DNA of 27,961 nt from Xanthoparmelia taractica (taxonomy: Eukaryota > Ascomycota > Lecanoromycetes > Lecanorales > Parmeliaceae): the NCBI GenBank assembly GCA_033085395.1, contig JANQBS010000400.1:1-27961 (forward strand), written 5' to 3'. The first letter of the stretch is position 1; the number at the start of each line of letters is the position of its first letter. The notes beneath the pieces were generated by a model. That model ran no database searches, had not been told where the DNA came from, and was given only the letters and a program-made list of their open reading frames with translations. This document shows, piece after piece, positions 1-10,051 of the stretch. A program made the position numbers and the translations under genes.

Positions 1-2190
1 TTAATATATATATATTAAATATTAATATTTTTTAAATCTCTTTAAAGAAAGTTAATGAGTAATATTTAAAGTATTATGTATTCTAATTTTATATTAATTT
101 AATAGATATTCACGTTGTAATATAGATTTGAAGTAAAAATTTAATTAGGTGCGGATAGACTTTTTGAAAACTCTGTTGTAATCTACATTATAAAATATCC
201 CTGCATATATTAGAAATTTCTTAGACTATTCCATGATATTAGTAATTTCCCATCTTATATCTTTATAAGTGATCTAATATAACCTCTCCATGATACCCTC
301 CCATGATATGATATAATACGATATGGTATGGAATATCCCACTAAATATATTAGACCTTTCCGGCCCGTAGCTTTAAGACGAGAGAATTGAAACTTTGTAA
401 GAGCGCTCGTAGAATACGTTGACTATAAACAAAGCTAAATAATTATAATAATAGAAGTACTAGTAGTAGATAAGACGCGATTACGTGTTTACTAAATATT
501 ATTCTCCCTCTTATTCTTCTTCTTTCGCGCCTTATTCTTTAATTTATTCTTTAGCTTACGCTCTTAGACGATAATTAGACTTATAAACGATTACTTAATA
601 ATAAGTCTATCGATTCGATTTTTTAAAATAGCTACTAATTAATTAATTAAATCTTAAGACGTAATAAGATAATATCTTCGCGAGTCTTTAACGTAATAGA
701 CTAATTTAGAATAATTCTAATTATTATATTTCTTTTAAGTATACTTTTAGCGAGCTTAAATATTATATCTAATAATAATAATAGAATTAATTTTATTCTT
801 CGTAGTCTAAGCGCTAAATAGTCGTTTAATAAGATTTAAGCTTATTAAAATCTCGATAAGACTTATAAATCTATTACTCTAAGTTCTATCGCTATAAGTA
901 ATTATTATAAATATTATTTTAATAATAATAGACTCTTTTTTCGATAACGCTAGATTTATTACGAGCGTAACGAGATATTAAATTAAGTTAAAGCTCTTTC
1001 TTATACTTTTAATCTAGTAGTTTCGCGAGAATTATACTTAAGATCTATTCGTATTCGTTAAGCTTAATCTTTAAGATATTAAAATACTTCTATTTAATCG
1101 TAGCAAATAAGCTATAGAATAAAGTCGCAATAAATAAGACTTTATAATATACGATATAATTAAGAGATATAATATAATTACGAGTCTTATTATTTTAAAT
1201 TCTTAATAGCGAATAGAGTAAAAGAAAATTACTATTATTAAGCGTATATCTCTTAATCTCGATATTAAATATAATCTTTTCGTTCTCTTAGAATAACTTT
1301 ATATTAAGTTTATATAATATAATCTTCGACTCTTACTTATTAAGCGACTTAATATTAATAATATTCTTTTAAACGATAAAGATTTAAATAGCTTTATTTT
1401 CGTCTTCGTATTAATTAATTTCTTACTATTCTTTTACTAATAAGATCGCTAATTATTCTAAGCTCTTATAATATTTAATATCTTCTTCTTATATCTTCTT
1501 TTCTTTCTATTCTTCTTATTGTCGTATATTATCTACGAGTCGATTTAAGAGTTAATATAAAAGTCTAATTAAGTGTTAGACTATATAATTATCGATACTC
1601 GTATTTTAGTAATAAAATTAAATTATAAAGAGCGATAAGAATATAAACTTTTTAATTATCTTATTAGCGATAGACTCTAATTAGTAAATATTTAATTAAA
1701 GCTTATATCTAGACGTTGTTTACGAACTAAAAAATCTAATAATAATATACTATTTAAAGTATTAGATAGCTAAGTCGTAGAAGACGAACTCGACTTTATA
1801 AGATTAATAAGAGAGCTAGTTATTAACTTAGAGCGCTATCGCTTAAATAACTTCGATTTATTTAGTCTAAATAACGATATCGTCGTCTTACGAGACGCTA
1901 TAATAAGTTTAAAACTAAGTATTTTTAAGATAAGCGTAATAGATATCTATACTCTTAAAGCCGAAGCTTAAAATAACGAAGAAGTCTTATTAAGGTCGTT
2001 TAGTATAATATTTATATATCTCTTTCTCGTTAAAGACTTCTTTAAATTAAAATACTTACGAGAGTCTATAATAACGACGATATAATCTATAAATGTAATA
2101 AAAGAATCTCTCTATATGCTTATGTTATATCGTTAATTAAATAGCTTTAATTCTAACCTAATTAGAAAGCTAAAATAACTACTATAACAC
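1..2190. mobile_element. RIP-degraded repeat block, family unknown
   Basis: From about 420 to 2190 the sequence is very AT-rich and almost lacks CA and TG while keeping CG and GC, which is the RIP signature. It changes to normal composition near 2190. Positions 1-420 are AT-rich but keep some CA/TG and may be a less affected edge. No intact ORF exists. Two coding traces remain: a plus-strand frame with one TAA between 1774 and 2082, and a minus-strand frame around 480-650 rich in lysine, glutamate and glutamine-derived stops. I found no terminal repeats and could not assign a superfamily. The block probably continues left of the window. Confidence 0.7.
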
Positions 2191-2298
2191 TCATATATCG
2201 CGATTTACCTCCTGCTCTTCTTGGGTGATCGTCCAGGCAAAAAATAACAGGGTGGTCCGCCAAGGCCGAGCTCCCGCACAGGGTTTTGCAAACAAGAG

Positions 2299-2333
2299 CA
2301 TTTAGGTCGTTTAGAAGTAGACGGTTATACCTT
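2299..2333 (+). repeat. Direct repeat copy A (35 bp)
   Basis: This segment begins CATTTAG and contains TCGTTTAGAAGTAGAC. It matches 5899-5933 at 32 of 35 positions in the same orientation, exactly 3600 bp away. It lies between the RIPed block and the sulfotransferase gene. Flanking sequence does not match beyond the repeat. Its origin is unknown. Confidence 0.75.
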
Positions 2334-2533
2334 TATTAAAAGACCCCCACTTCCAAAAAGAATTACTTGCAGCGATTGCGTGACACCTTGAGAATTCGCA
2401 TCAACCAATTGCTCGCGTCATTTTATGTTTCTTTGCATCAGCCCGCTTCATAACCTCCCTGCAATCCCCACACAAATGCTTTACTGCACCCGCCTCGCAG
2501 TCGCACCAGCGTACCATCTTCAAATATCTTAAT

Positions 2534-4323
2534 ATGATTATAACGACAACGTCCGGCTCATGGGCCTTTTCAGTCCTTATTATTTGGGCCAGCTATCATG
2601 TTAGCATTTCAGGCACACAATCAGCCCTTGAAAGCTCTTGGCATTCGTCAATTTCTGCTGCGGCCACTCGTTCCTCCGCAGAGTCCAATGGAAATCTGTC
2701 ATGTTGTCTTGGGCCAGGGAAAGAATTCCACCAAGTTTTCAATGGTCCTGATGAGGTTTGGCCCTACCAGATGTATAAGTCAGCCCCTTTCCATCCCCCG
2801 GAGATGAAAATCACAACAAACGGTCAGCCACTTGCTCCTGGGCTACTCTTCATAGCTCCAAGTGATACCAGTATCGTCGAAGCCACCAAAAACACCGGGC
2901 CGCTAATAATGACCGATACTGGACAGCTTGTCTGGAGCGGTCCATCTATCGAAGCCAATAACTTTCGCGTTGCATCCTATGAGGGTAGCTCCATCTTGAC
3001 CTATTGGAGCGGCTCAAGCACGACAGCTGCAAACATTGGGCACGGATACGGCAGTGTGACCTTCCTAGATGCTACGTACAGGGAGATCCTTAATGTCTGT
3101 CCCCACTTTGGACTATCGACACCTGACAATACTACATATCCTTGCGAGGCTGACCTTCATGAGTCTTTTGTCACGGATCGGAATACCCTTCTTGTGACAG
3201 CTTATAACGTAACAGCGACAGATCTATCATCAATTGGTGGTCCAGTCAATGGTTGGGTTTACGATTGCCTATTTTTTGAGCTTAATCCAAGGAATGGCGA
3301 TATCTTATTTCGATGGAGTGCTCTTGAGCATGTTTCTGTCAATGATACCAAATTGGATCTGGCTCATCATGGAGGCCTCAGTCAGTCCGCCCCTTTTGAC
3401 TTCTTCCACATTAACTCTGTCGTGAACGTTGGCAATCAGTTCTTAGTGAATAGCCGACACTTCTGGGCCACCTATCTCATCACAGCGGAAGGCGACATTG
3501 TTTGGACCCTGCAGGGAGATACTGGCGGCGATTTCGGTAAATTACCTGCAAACGGACATTTTGTAAGCAGATGAATGTCTCTTCTCCGGCCTTCGGCTGC
3601 GTCAATGTTTCAGATGTCAGTAATTTTTGGCTAGACGCCGGGCTGACGTTCCTGTAGGCTTGGCAACATTATGCGCGTCCTCATAACATGACCGAAACAT
3701 CCATAACTCTTTCTTACTTCAATAACTTTAACTCTGGTTACGATAACGGTACTCACCCGAGCAATGGCTTACTACTTCAGCTCTCGGTGCCACCAAACAA
3801 GTCTAGCCCTCCTCAGGCTATTCGTTATCTTTCTGATCCGGGCGATCCCATTTACTCTGATTCACAAGGCTCTACCACAGTCCTCCCCAATGGCGACGTC
3901 TTTCTAGGCTATGGTCAAATATCCGTCTTGAAAGAGTTTGGACCCAGCGATCCCAGTGGCGGCGATGTTCGCTGGACTGCGAGATTCGGCTTCAACAACC
4001 TTGTGCAGAGCTATCGTGGATTTAAGACCGAGTGGCAAGGGTTTCCCACCACGAGTCCCGATCTTGTTGTTGATGAGGATGGCGACGGTTGTCGAGGAGG
4101 TTATGTGAGTTGGAACGGCGCGACGAGTGTGGAAGAGTGGGTCGTCTACCAAGGTGGGGCCGAAGATAAGCTGTCTCAGGTCGGTCGCATTAGGTACAAA
4201 GGATTCGAGACCCAGTTTGGAGTCAATCAGGCATGCGTACAGGTTGCAGCGGTGGTCCGTGGAAAGGTATCTGCAAGGTCAAGCGTTGTGTGCGCTTTTT
4301 CCAATGGTACCAAGCGCGGCTGA
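2534..4323 (+). CDS. Arylsulfotransferase (ASST)-like protein, two exons
   Basis: Exon 1 is 2534-3562 and exon 2 is 3658-4323. The 95-bp intron has a GTAAGC donor, a CTGAC branch site near 3643 and a TAG acceptor; phase 0 joins ...NGHF to AWQHYARPHN. The product is 564 residues, normal for fungal ASST proteins. Residues 1-25 form a hydrophobic signal peptide or anchor, and many N-x-S/T sites suggest secretion. The body has the beta-propeller-like repeats of the family, including DFFHINSV near residue 289, a following SRH, and WQH at 345-347. Histidines in these strands are where the bacterial enzymes hold the sulfate-accepting residue (family knowledge). In bacteria ASST moves sulfate between phenolic compounds; the fungal substrate is unknown. 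No frameshift or internal stop is seen. The ATG is the first in frame and is followed directly by the hydrophobic stretch. The gene is close to RIPed DNA but is not itself RIPed. Confidence 0.85.
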
Positions 4324-4611
4324 GCGAGTCTGCTCATTCCTACCAGCCACAGCCTATTAGACTCAAGTAGCTTATCGTTGGATTTAATACGGCGTAGTCG
4401 TAGCCGCAAAATTACGGAATCCTCGGTCCACCAAGGAAGGAAGGCATGTTAGCTTGCGGACCTCAGCATCCGTGGCTCCGACTCCCATTTCGGGACTAGC
4501 TTGTACGACGAAGCAGGCTTATGCCTGGGTCATGGCTTGCCCCAAGATAGTTTAAGGGCGCTTGGGGCGTAGGCAGAATCCTCGCCGCAGCCAGTCAGCA
4601 GGGTTTTCTGT

Positions 4612-4839
4612 TCAGGATCCTTGGCGGTCGAAATGATCTGGAACCCCAGCAATAGCATACACCTTTAGCTGACCGCGATCTTTTGAAGTCAAGATATATG
4701 TTACTTCGTAGATGAAAGATCTGCCGAACCCGATATCTGCTACGCTAGATCTATGTCGAGCCCTAGCCCTGATTTTTAAATTCCTAGAGAATTGCGTCTG
4801 GGGTGCCATTAGTGTTCTTATTAATGAAGGCATATACAC
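4612..4839 (-). other. Possible small coding remnant, unrecognised
   Basis: This is a 75-codon minus-strand frame. Its C-terminal half reads like ordinary protein (FIYEVTYILTSKDRGQLKVY). There is no recognised domain, no clear start context and no partner exon. The surrounding 4324-4860 has normal composition and no other coding signal. It could be a decayed gene end or chance. Confidence 0.2.
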
Positions 4840-4859
4840 CGGTATTAAGCAGTACTGTG

Positions 4860-5280
4860 AATAGATGATTAGGTCGTCTCAACGCTAAGGTTAGTAGTTA
4901 GTAGGCCTAGCTAGATCGTTAGTAGACCTAGACGTATTTTAGCGCTAGAAAAACTCTCTATACTTATATGATATAGATCTAGAGTATTTGATTGTTAGGC
5001 GGTATAAAGCCATATGGGTGCCTGTGGGTGCGCCGTATGGGCTTCATATGGGTTCAAATAGGGCGTGCGCCTTCTATGAAGCGCGGCACCCGAACCCGTG
5101 AGTTATATTTTTAGCTTTATGGTACAATTGGAAAGCGCCCTCACATTGATTAAATAGCTATATATAGATATATATAGATAGAATAAAAGAATATAATTAT
5201 TCTAAATAAGAAGAGTTCGAATAAAGAGCTAACTAATAGTATAAGACCTATATATATAATACTCTCGAAGATACGTGTTC
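4860..5280. mobile_element. Small degenerate repeat fragment, partly RIPed
   Basis: The outer parts (4860-4985 and 5150-5280) are AT-rich and poor in CA/TG, as in the large RIPed blocks. The core (about 4990-5130) is GC-rich and keeps TG. The core holds nested inverted repeats (5026-5091), and a TATATAGA microsatellite follows at about 5159-5182. This is compatible with a short non-autonomous element or transposon fragment. No target duplication or terminal repeat could be fixed. Confidence 0.35.
5026..5091. repeat. Nested inverted repeat (hairpin)
   Basis: The outer arms are GGGTGC (5026-5031) and GCACCC (5086-5091). The inner arms are GCTTCATA (5041-5048) and TATGAAGC (5075-5082). Both pairs are perfect and nested, with similar spacing on each side. 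The loop contains a near-palindromic GGCGTGCGCC. Confidence 0.6.
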
Positions 5281-6590
5281 CCCGTATGCATCTGGAATAG
5301 CGACTAGATCATGAGACACACTAACTCATAGTCCCACTATTCGACTACAACAATAAATGCTCCCTTTATCCATAGAGATCTCGCACGCCTTAGTCCGGGG
5401 CTTAGAAACTCACGTCATATACCTATCCATAGAGAATCGAAAGGCCAAGCTTTGCAGCCGCGGACGCAGGTTAGTTCGTCAGCTTCCGTGGTCACACCCT
5501 AGAAGTACTTTACCTCCTAGATCGCTTAATGGTGGTTCTACTTGTGGGTTCAAGTATGGATACCCCTCTAACGTGGACGTCGCAGTCAGATAAGAAAAAG
5601 ATATTGACAACAATATAGGCTTACTACTTATCAGCGCACCAAGACGATAAGGCTCGCGGAAATTAGCCGAGCGCCCGCAACTTCCTTCGTCCAGGGGGAG
5701 GTTTGTCCCAATCGCTTCCTTGTCCATAGTCAATTGCACACAGTAAGGTAGGGAGAAGGCGGAATGTTGCGCCTGGAAGGGCAGATATTGCTGCGCGGTT
5801 CGGTTGGTGCGCCTAATTAAGCCGTCAAGATGAGAGATAGAGCGATTATGATTCGCCAAGACCCGTTTGTTTAAGGTAAGCCAAGGTAGCAGGCGATTCA
5901 TTTAGATCGTTTAGAAGTAGACTGTTGTACCTTCCTTACCAGCGCCCTGATGAAACGATGAACTACTTCTACAATAATCATGTGGGTGATGTGCTCTCAG
6001 CTGGCGATCCGGCATTCTGGTCATGGCTCAAAGAGCTTAGGCTTGGTGGGGTTGGATTTATTGATAAAGTAACGTATGGGATTCTGATTCATGATCATCG
6101 TCATTTGCAGCCAACGGTGTTCTAGATCGATGCACGTAATATCGTCGTGCATAGATAACAGCACAAGCTACAAGCGGTATGTGCCCTACTCTATAGACGT
6201 GCCAGTCAAGAGATTGCTTAGTAAGCTCTATATACATATTCTGGTACTCGTCTTCCAGTCTTAGCCATTCTTTCAGCACTTCACCATTTACAATGGAGAT
6301 CTGGCATCAACCTGGGACAGTTAGTCAGACTATACAGGCTGCAGTGTCTTTGCCGGTCTTCCAGCAACTAGCAGAACGAGTCATCGGATGCACGAGTCTA
6401 ATTTTGTTCAAACGTACCCCCGATGAAAAGCGAATCGGAGGCGACATGCAAGCCGATCTGTGACCTAGCCAAGCGCCATGCAAGCCCCACTTCCAACTGC
6501 TTGGTAAAGAGGGAAGACTCCCTAACTCCTACTTTCATCTCATCCATTTCGTCTTTATCTTCTCTCCTTGGCCCACTCGCTTCTTCAATC
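5281..6590. other. Intergenic region with no convincing gene
   Basis: The composition is normal. A minus-strand frame of 140 codons (5901-5479) has no recognisable motif. A plus-strand frame from about 5901 to 6125 runs through the second 35-bp repeat and encodes a readable, unrecognised segment containing DPAFWSWLKELRLGGVGF. It could be a fragment of a decayed gene. The last 170 bp is the leader of the permease gene; an in-frame ATG at 6423 could extend that protein. Confidence 0.4.
5899..5933 (+). repeat. Direct repeat copy B (35 bp)
   Basis: This is the partner of 2299-2333. It differs at three positions: G to A, G to T and A to G relative to copy A. It lies between the repeat-fragment region and the permease gene, so the pair brackets the sulfotransferase locus. 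Confidence 0.75.
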
Positions 6591-8428
6591 ATGAATCCTA
6601 TGCGCCATCCCGATGCCCACCAGAAACCCGAAAATGACCTCGAGAAATGGGGTGAAGTCAAGTCTGCCGAAATCAATGACGCCGCCGGCACCAGTAACGA
6701 AAACAACTTTCCTTACGCAACCAACACGACTTCTTCCTTGGATTCTTCAACCCAACATGACAACCCCCCTACTCCCGCTCTCAAGGGCCGACTCGCCAAG
6801 TGGAACGCCGAAGTGGAAGGCCTCACCGGGCTTGAAGCTCGTGGCATAACATGTGTGTTGCCCGAAGAGAAGCATGGTGGTGGAAGACGCGGTTACCTGC
6901 AAATGCTTGCGTTGTGGTCCAGTATAAGCTTGGAGGTACTCAACGTCATCACTGGCCTTCTGGGCCCACTAGTCTTTCAACTTGGCTGGGTCGATTCCGT
7001 CTGCATCGTCATCTTTGCCAATGCTCTTGCCTCTTGTGGACCCGCATATATATCCACGTTTGGGCCGGAAAGTGGAAACCGAACTATGGTAGGTGTGCGA
7101 ATGGGATACATATCTCAGACTCGTTGAAGCTCCCCCAGAATCCTTGACCTCGTATGACCGTTCTATCCGGCTATAGAATCATGCATCGTTGATATCGTTC
7201 GCTGATGCTTTCTCAACAGGTCATTGGTCGATATTTCATGGGCTACTGGCCTTCAAAGCTTGCTTGTATTCTCAACCTCATCATGCAAATAGGCTGGGGC
7301 GTCATTGGATGCATTATTGCTGGCCAGATGCTTTCCGCCGTCAGTGGTGGGGGCATGAGTATCGCTGTGGGCTGTATTGTTAGCGCAATATGTATTGGCC
7401 TCATCGCCACTTTTGGTATCGCTATTGTTCATATATATGAGAGGTGCGTTCTCTATGGCCCCTCTGCATAACAACAATGAGAAGTGGAAGGAGAACTAAT
7501 AGCCTTGCGGCAAACTAGATACGCCATAATCCCACAATTAATCGCCTTTTTTGTGCTTATCGGCTCCACGGGCAAAAACTTCGATACGTCCGCAGTGTCT
7601 GTCGGTCCTGCCGGTACTGTCACCGCAAACCGTTGTTCTTTCTTCGCATTGGTATTCGCCGGTGTCATTGGCTTTACCGCCGTTAGTGCCGACTTCTACG
7701 TTTATTACCCAACCACGACTTCCAAACGGATCACCTTCTTAATGACTTGGTCTGGTATCTGGGTAGCCACTTTGTTTTCCAATCTTCTCGGCGTAGCTAT
7801 CGCGACCGGCGTGCCCACGACTCCGGGTTGGAGCGATGCCTATAGCATTTCGTCAGGTGCACTCCTTTCAGCCTGCTATGACGGCCTCGGCGGCTTCGGT
7901 GGCTTCTGCGCCATCATCCTCGCCTCCGGCTCCATCACCAACAATGCTCCTTGTACTTATGCCGCGGCGTTCTCCTCCCAAGCCCTTGGCCGTTATGCAA
8001 AGGCCGTTCCTCGCTGGGTTTGGTGCGTAGTCATCACGGTGATTGAACTCATCTGCTCCGTCGCAGGGCGCAATCACCTGTTCAACATCTTCGAGAATTT
8101 CCTCCCAATCATGAGCTATTGGATCTGTCCTTGGTTAACTATTGCTTTGGAAGAGCATCTCCTCTTTCATACACTGCGTGGTGTATCGTTCGACTGGACC
8201 GCGTGGGAGGACAAGAGGAGGCTACCCATTGGAGCGGCGGCATTGTTTGCTTGGCTCGTCGGTTGGGCGGGCGCTATTATCGGGATGGATCAGGTTTGGT
8301 ATCAAGGGCCGATTGCTTCCAAGATCGGGGGCTACGGAGGCGATATTGGGGCGTGGATGTCGATTGCCTTTGCGTGCGTTACGTACCCACCGTTGAGATA
8401 CCTGGAGTTGAAGAAGTTTGGAAGGTAG
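6591..8428 (+). CDS. NCS1-family purine/cytosine permease (Fcy2-like), three exons
   Basis: Exons are 6591-7088, 7220-7443 and 7519-8428, giving 543 residues. Intron 1 (131 bp) is phase 0; intron 2 (75 bp) is phase 2 with an ACTAAT branch site. The family pattern is clear. A hydrophilic N-terminus is followed by LEARGITCVLPEEK (residues 81-94), which precedes the first helix in Fcy proteins. Next come LLGPLVFQLGW and PAYISTFGPESGNRTM, joined across intron 1 to VIGRYFMGYWPSK. YERYAIIPQL spans intron 2, and the usual C-terminal PPLRYLELKKFGR ends the protein. About 12 membrane helices are expected. Family members import purines, cytosine or related bases with protons across the plasma membrane; the exact substrate cannot be read here. 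I chose the ATG at 6591 for its context (A at -3) and typical N-terminal length. An in-frame ATG at 6423 would add 56 residues. The gene appears intact. Confidence 0.9.
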
Positions 8429-9059
8429 GCAAGGGGGAAGAAGAAAAGAAGAGGAGGACAAGGAAGAGCTCGACGACTACCAGAAATGTCTTAATTGTGC
8501 TGCACGAGTATCAAGCACTACTTTATGCCATGTATAAGAATCCTAACCTAGGTTCATGTGCCGAAAAGTTTTAATCTGGAGGGAATCTCTCTTTTCGAAT
8601 CACATCATCATGCAACCAATTTCCTTATCCCAACGCAATGTATCACCACACGCCACCCTTGCCTTCGACTAAACACAACAGACTGCTTTCACGCCCCTGC
8701 TGTAACCGACCGTTGAAAGGCGGCGATTCTAGCTGTTCAGATCCATCTTTCAATCCGAGTCTGCTCGATTTGGATACTTTAGTGAATTGACCGCAACGCT
8801 ACAGTCCCTAAAATGGATTTATTTTTGATGGTTTATGGATATCGCATTAGTATTTCTTGAATTACTTACCTCTTCGGCATGACACCCCCAGTACAAAATA
8901 TGAAGCCACTAAGACTTACCAAACCGCACACTCCACAAAAACGATACTACGTACCTAATCAATCCTGGCTAGGAATCCAGATTGCACCTCACTGCAAGCT
9001 TATTGACATAAGGTATCCATCACTTCAATGTATGTAGATCATCACCAATACCATCAGGA

Positions 9060-9067
9060 TATATAAA
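9060..9067 (+). promoter_or_regulatory. TATA-like element before a CT/CA-rich leader
   Basis: TATATAAA is followed by about 200 bp of C-rich and CA-rich sequence resembling a fungal 5' leader. No coding region downstream was identified, so its use as a promoter is an inference. Confidence 0.25.
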
Positions 9068-9323
9068 CCCCCTTCCCTCCTACTTATGCACTCCTCCACC
9101 CTTCCACATCATCATCCGCAATCAATCAACCAGCCAGCCATATCCCCCTAACCCAACCCAACCCAATTCACCACCACACCATCCAAGGCCCCTCCCTACA
9201 ACCACACCCACAAAAATCCCCTCGCCCTACTCTCGTACGATAAAAGTGCAAACAGCCATCTCCCTTCCCCCTTCATCTACCAACGCCCGCGTCTGCGGAA
9301 TTGGCTTGTAGATTCGGCTTTTA

Positions 9324-9367
9324 CACTCACTTACTCACTTGCTTATTTACCTACTTACTTACCTACT
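9324..9367 (+). repeat. Imperfect CTTA tetranucleotide microsatellite
   Basis: About ten imperfect copies of ACTC/ACTT/CTTA units occur in a row. It is a simple-sequence tract with no sign of function. Confidence 0.6.
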
Positions 9368-9948
9368 GCTTTATTTATGGAATGGGGCGCTAGGGCGCGC
9401 AATCCTGGGCGTGGACCTCGGCGTGGGCGTGGGCGTCTCATCGAGCCAGCATGATGGTTGTCGTGGCTGGCCGACTGGGTGGTCACAATAGTGACTCTTC
9501 TCCTACTTAATCGTCTCCCCCTCAAGCCAACCAAGCGGGAGAGGCAACATCATCAACTTCACGCTCGCCGATCTACCCCAAGCCAACACCCTACGCCAGT
9601 GGTTGGCGGCCCCTTCAATCTCTCTTGTATCACAGTATCTTCGGCGCCTGGGCTGTTCAACTACGCGAGCGCCTGAACCGCGCCAGCTGGCCTCGTCCAT
9701 CCGCAACGTAGTGCTAAACCTCAAAGAACGGGTGGAGGACTTACTTCATCAGCGCCACCGTATCGTATCGTACCGTGCCGTACCTACCCCACTAACATTC
9801 ATGATCCCACGGTGGCGGGTCGAATCGAAGCGGAGACGCGTGCACGGCACACCGCCAGGAGGGGGGTTGTTGCTGTATCGCGAGAAAGAGAGAAAGATGC
9901 GCGATGTGGGAGATGGGGAATCTTTTTTATCCACTGCCGTGCAGAGAC

Positions 9949-10051
9949 GGAGGGTGGGGGTCTGGAGTTTGAGGGGGGATGTTGGAGGGGGGGTGGAGGT
10001 GGGCGGTTACGAGGATGCTGGAGAGATGGGTGAGGTGGAAGGGGGAGGGGG
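9949..10051 (+). other. G-rich tract with repeated G-runs
   Basis: The plus strand carries many runs of three to seven G within about 100 bp, with almost no C. The pattern could form G-quadruplexes on this strand. It overlaps only motif-free ORFs. Confidence 0.5.

Noticed and set aside
200..360. Recurring CCATGATA and ATATATTAGA words
   Set aside because: They are too short and irregular in spacing to be a CRISPR or defined tandem array. They are probably AT-rich repeat debris.
5479..5901. 140-codon minus-strand ORF
   Set aside because: It has no recognisable motif, hydrophobic pattern or start context, and low-confidence composition.
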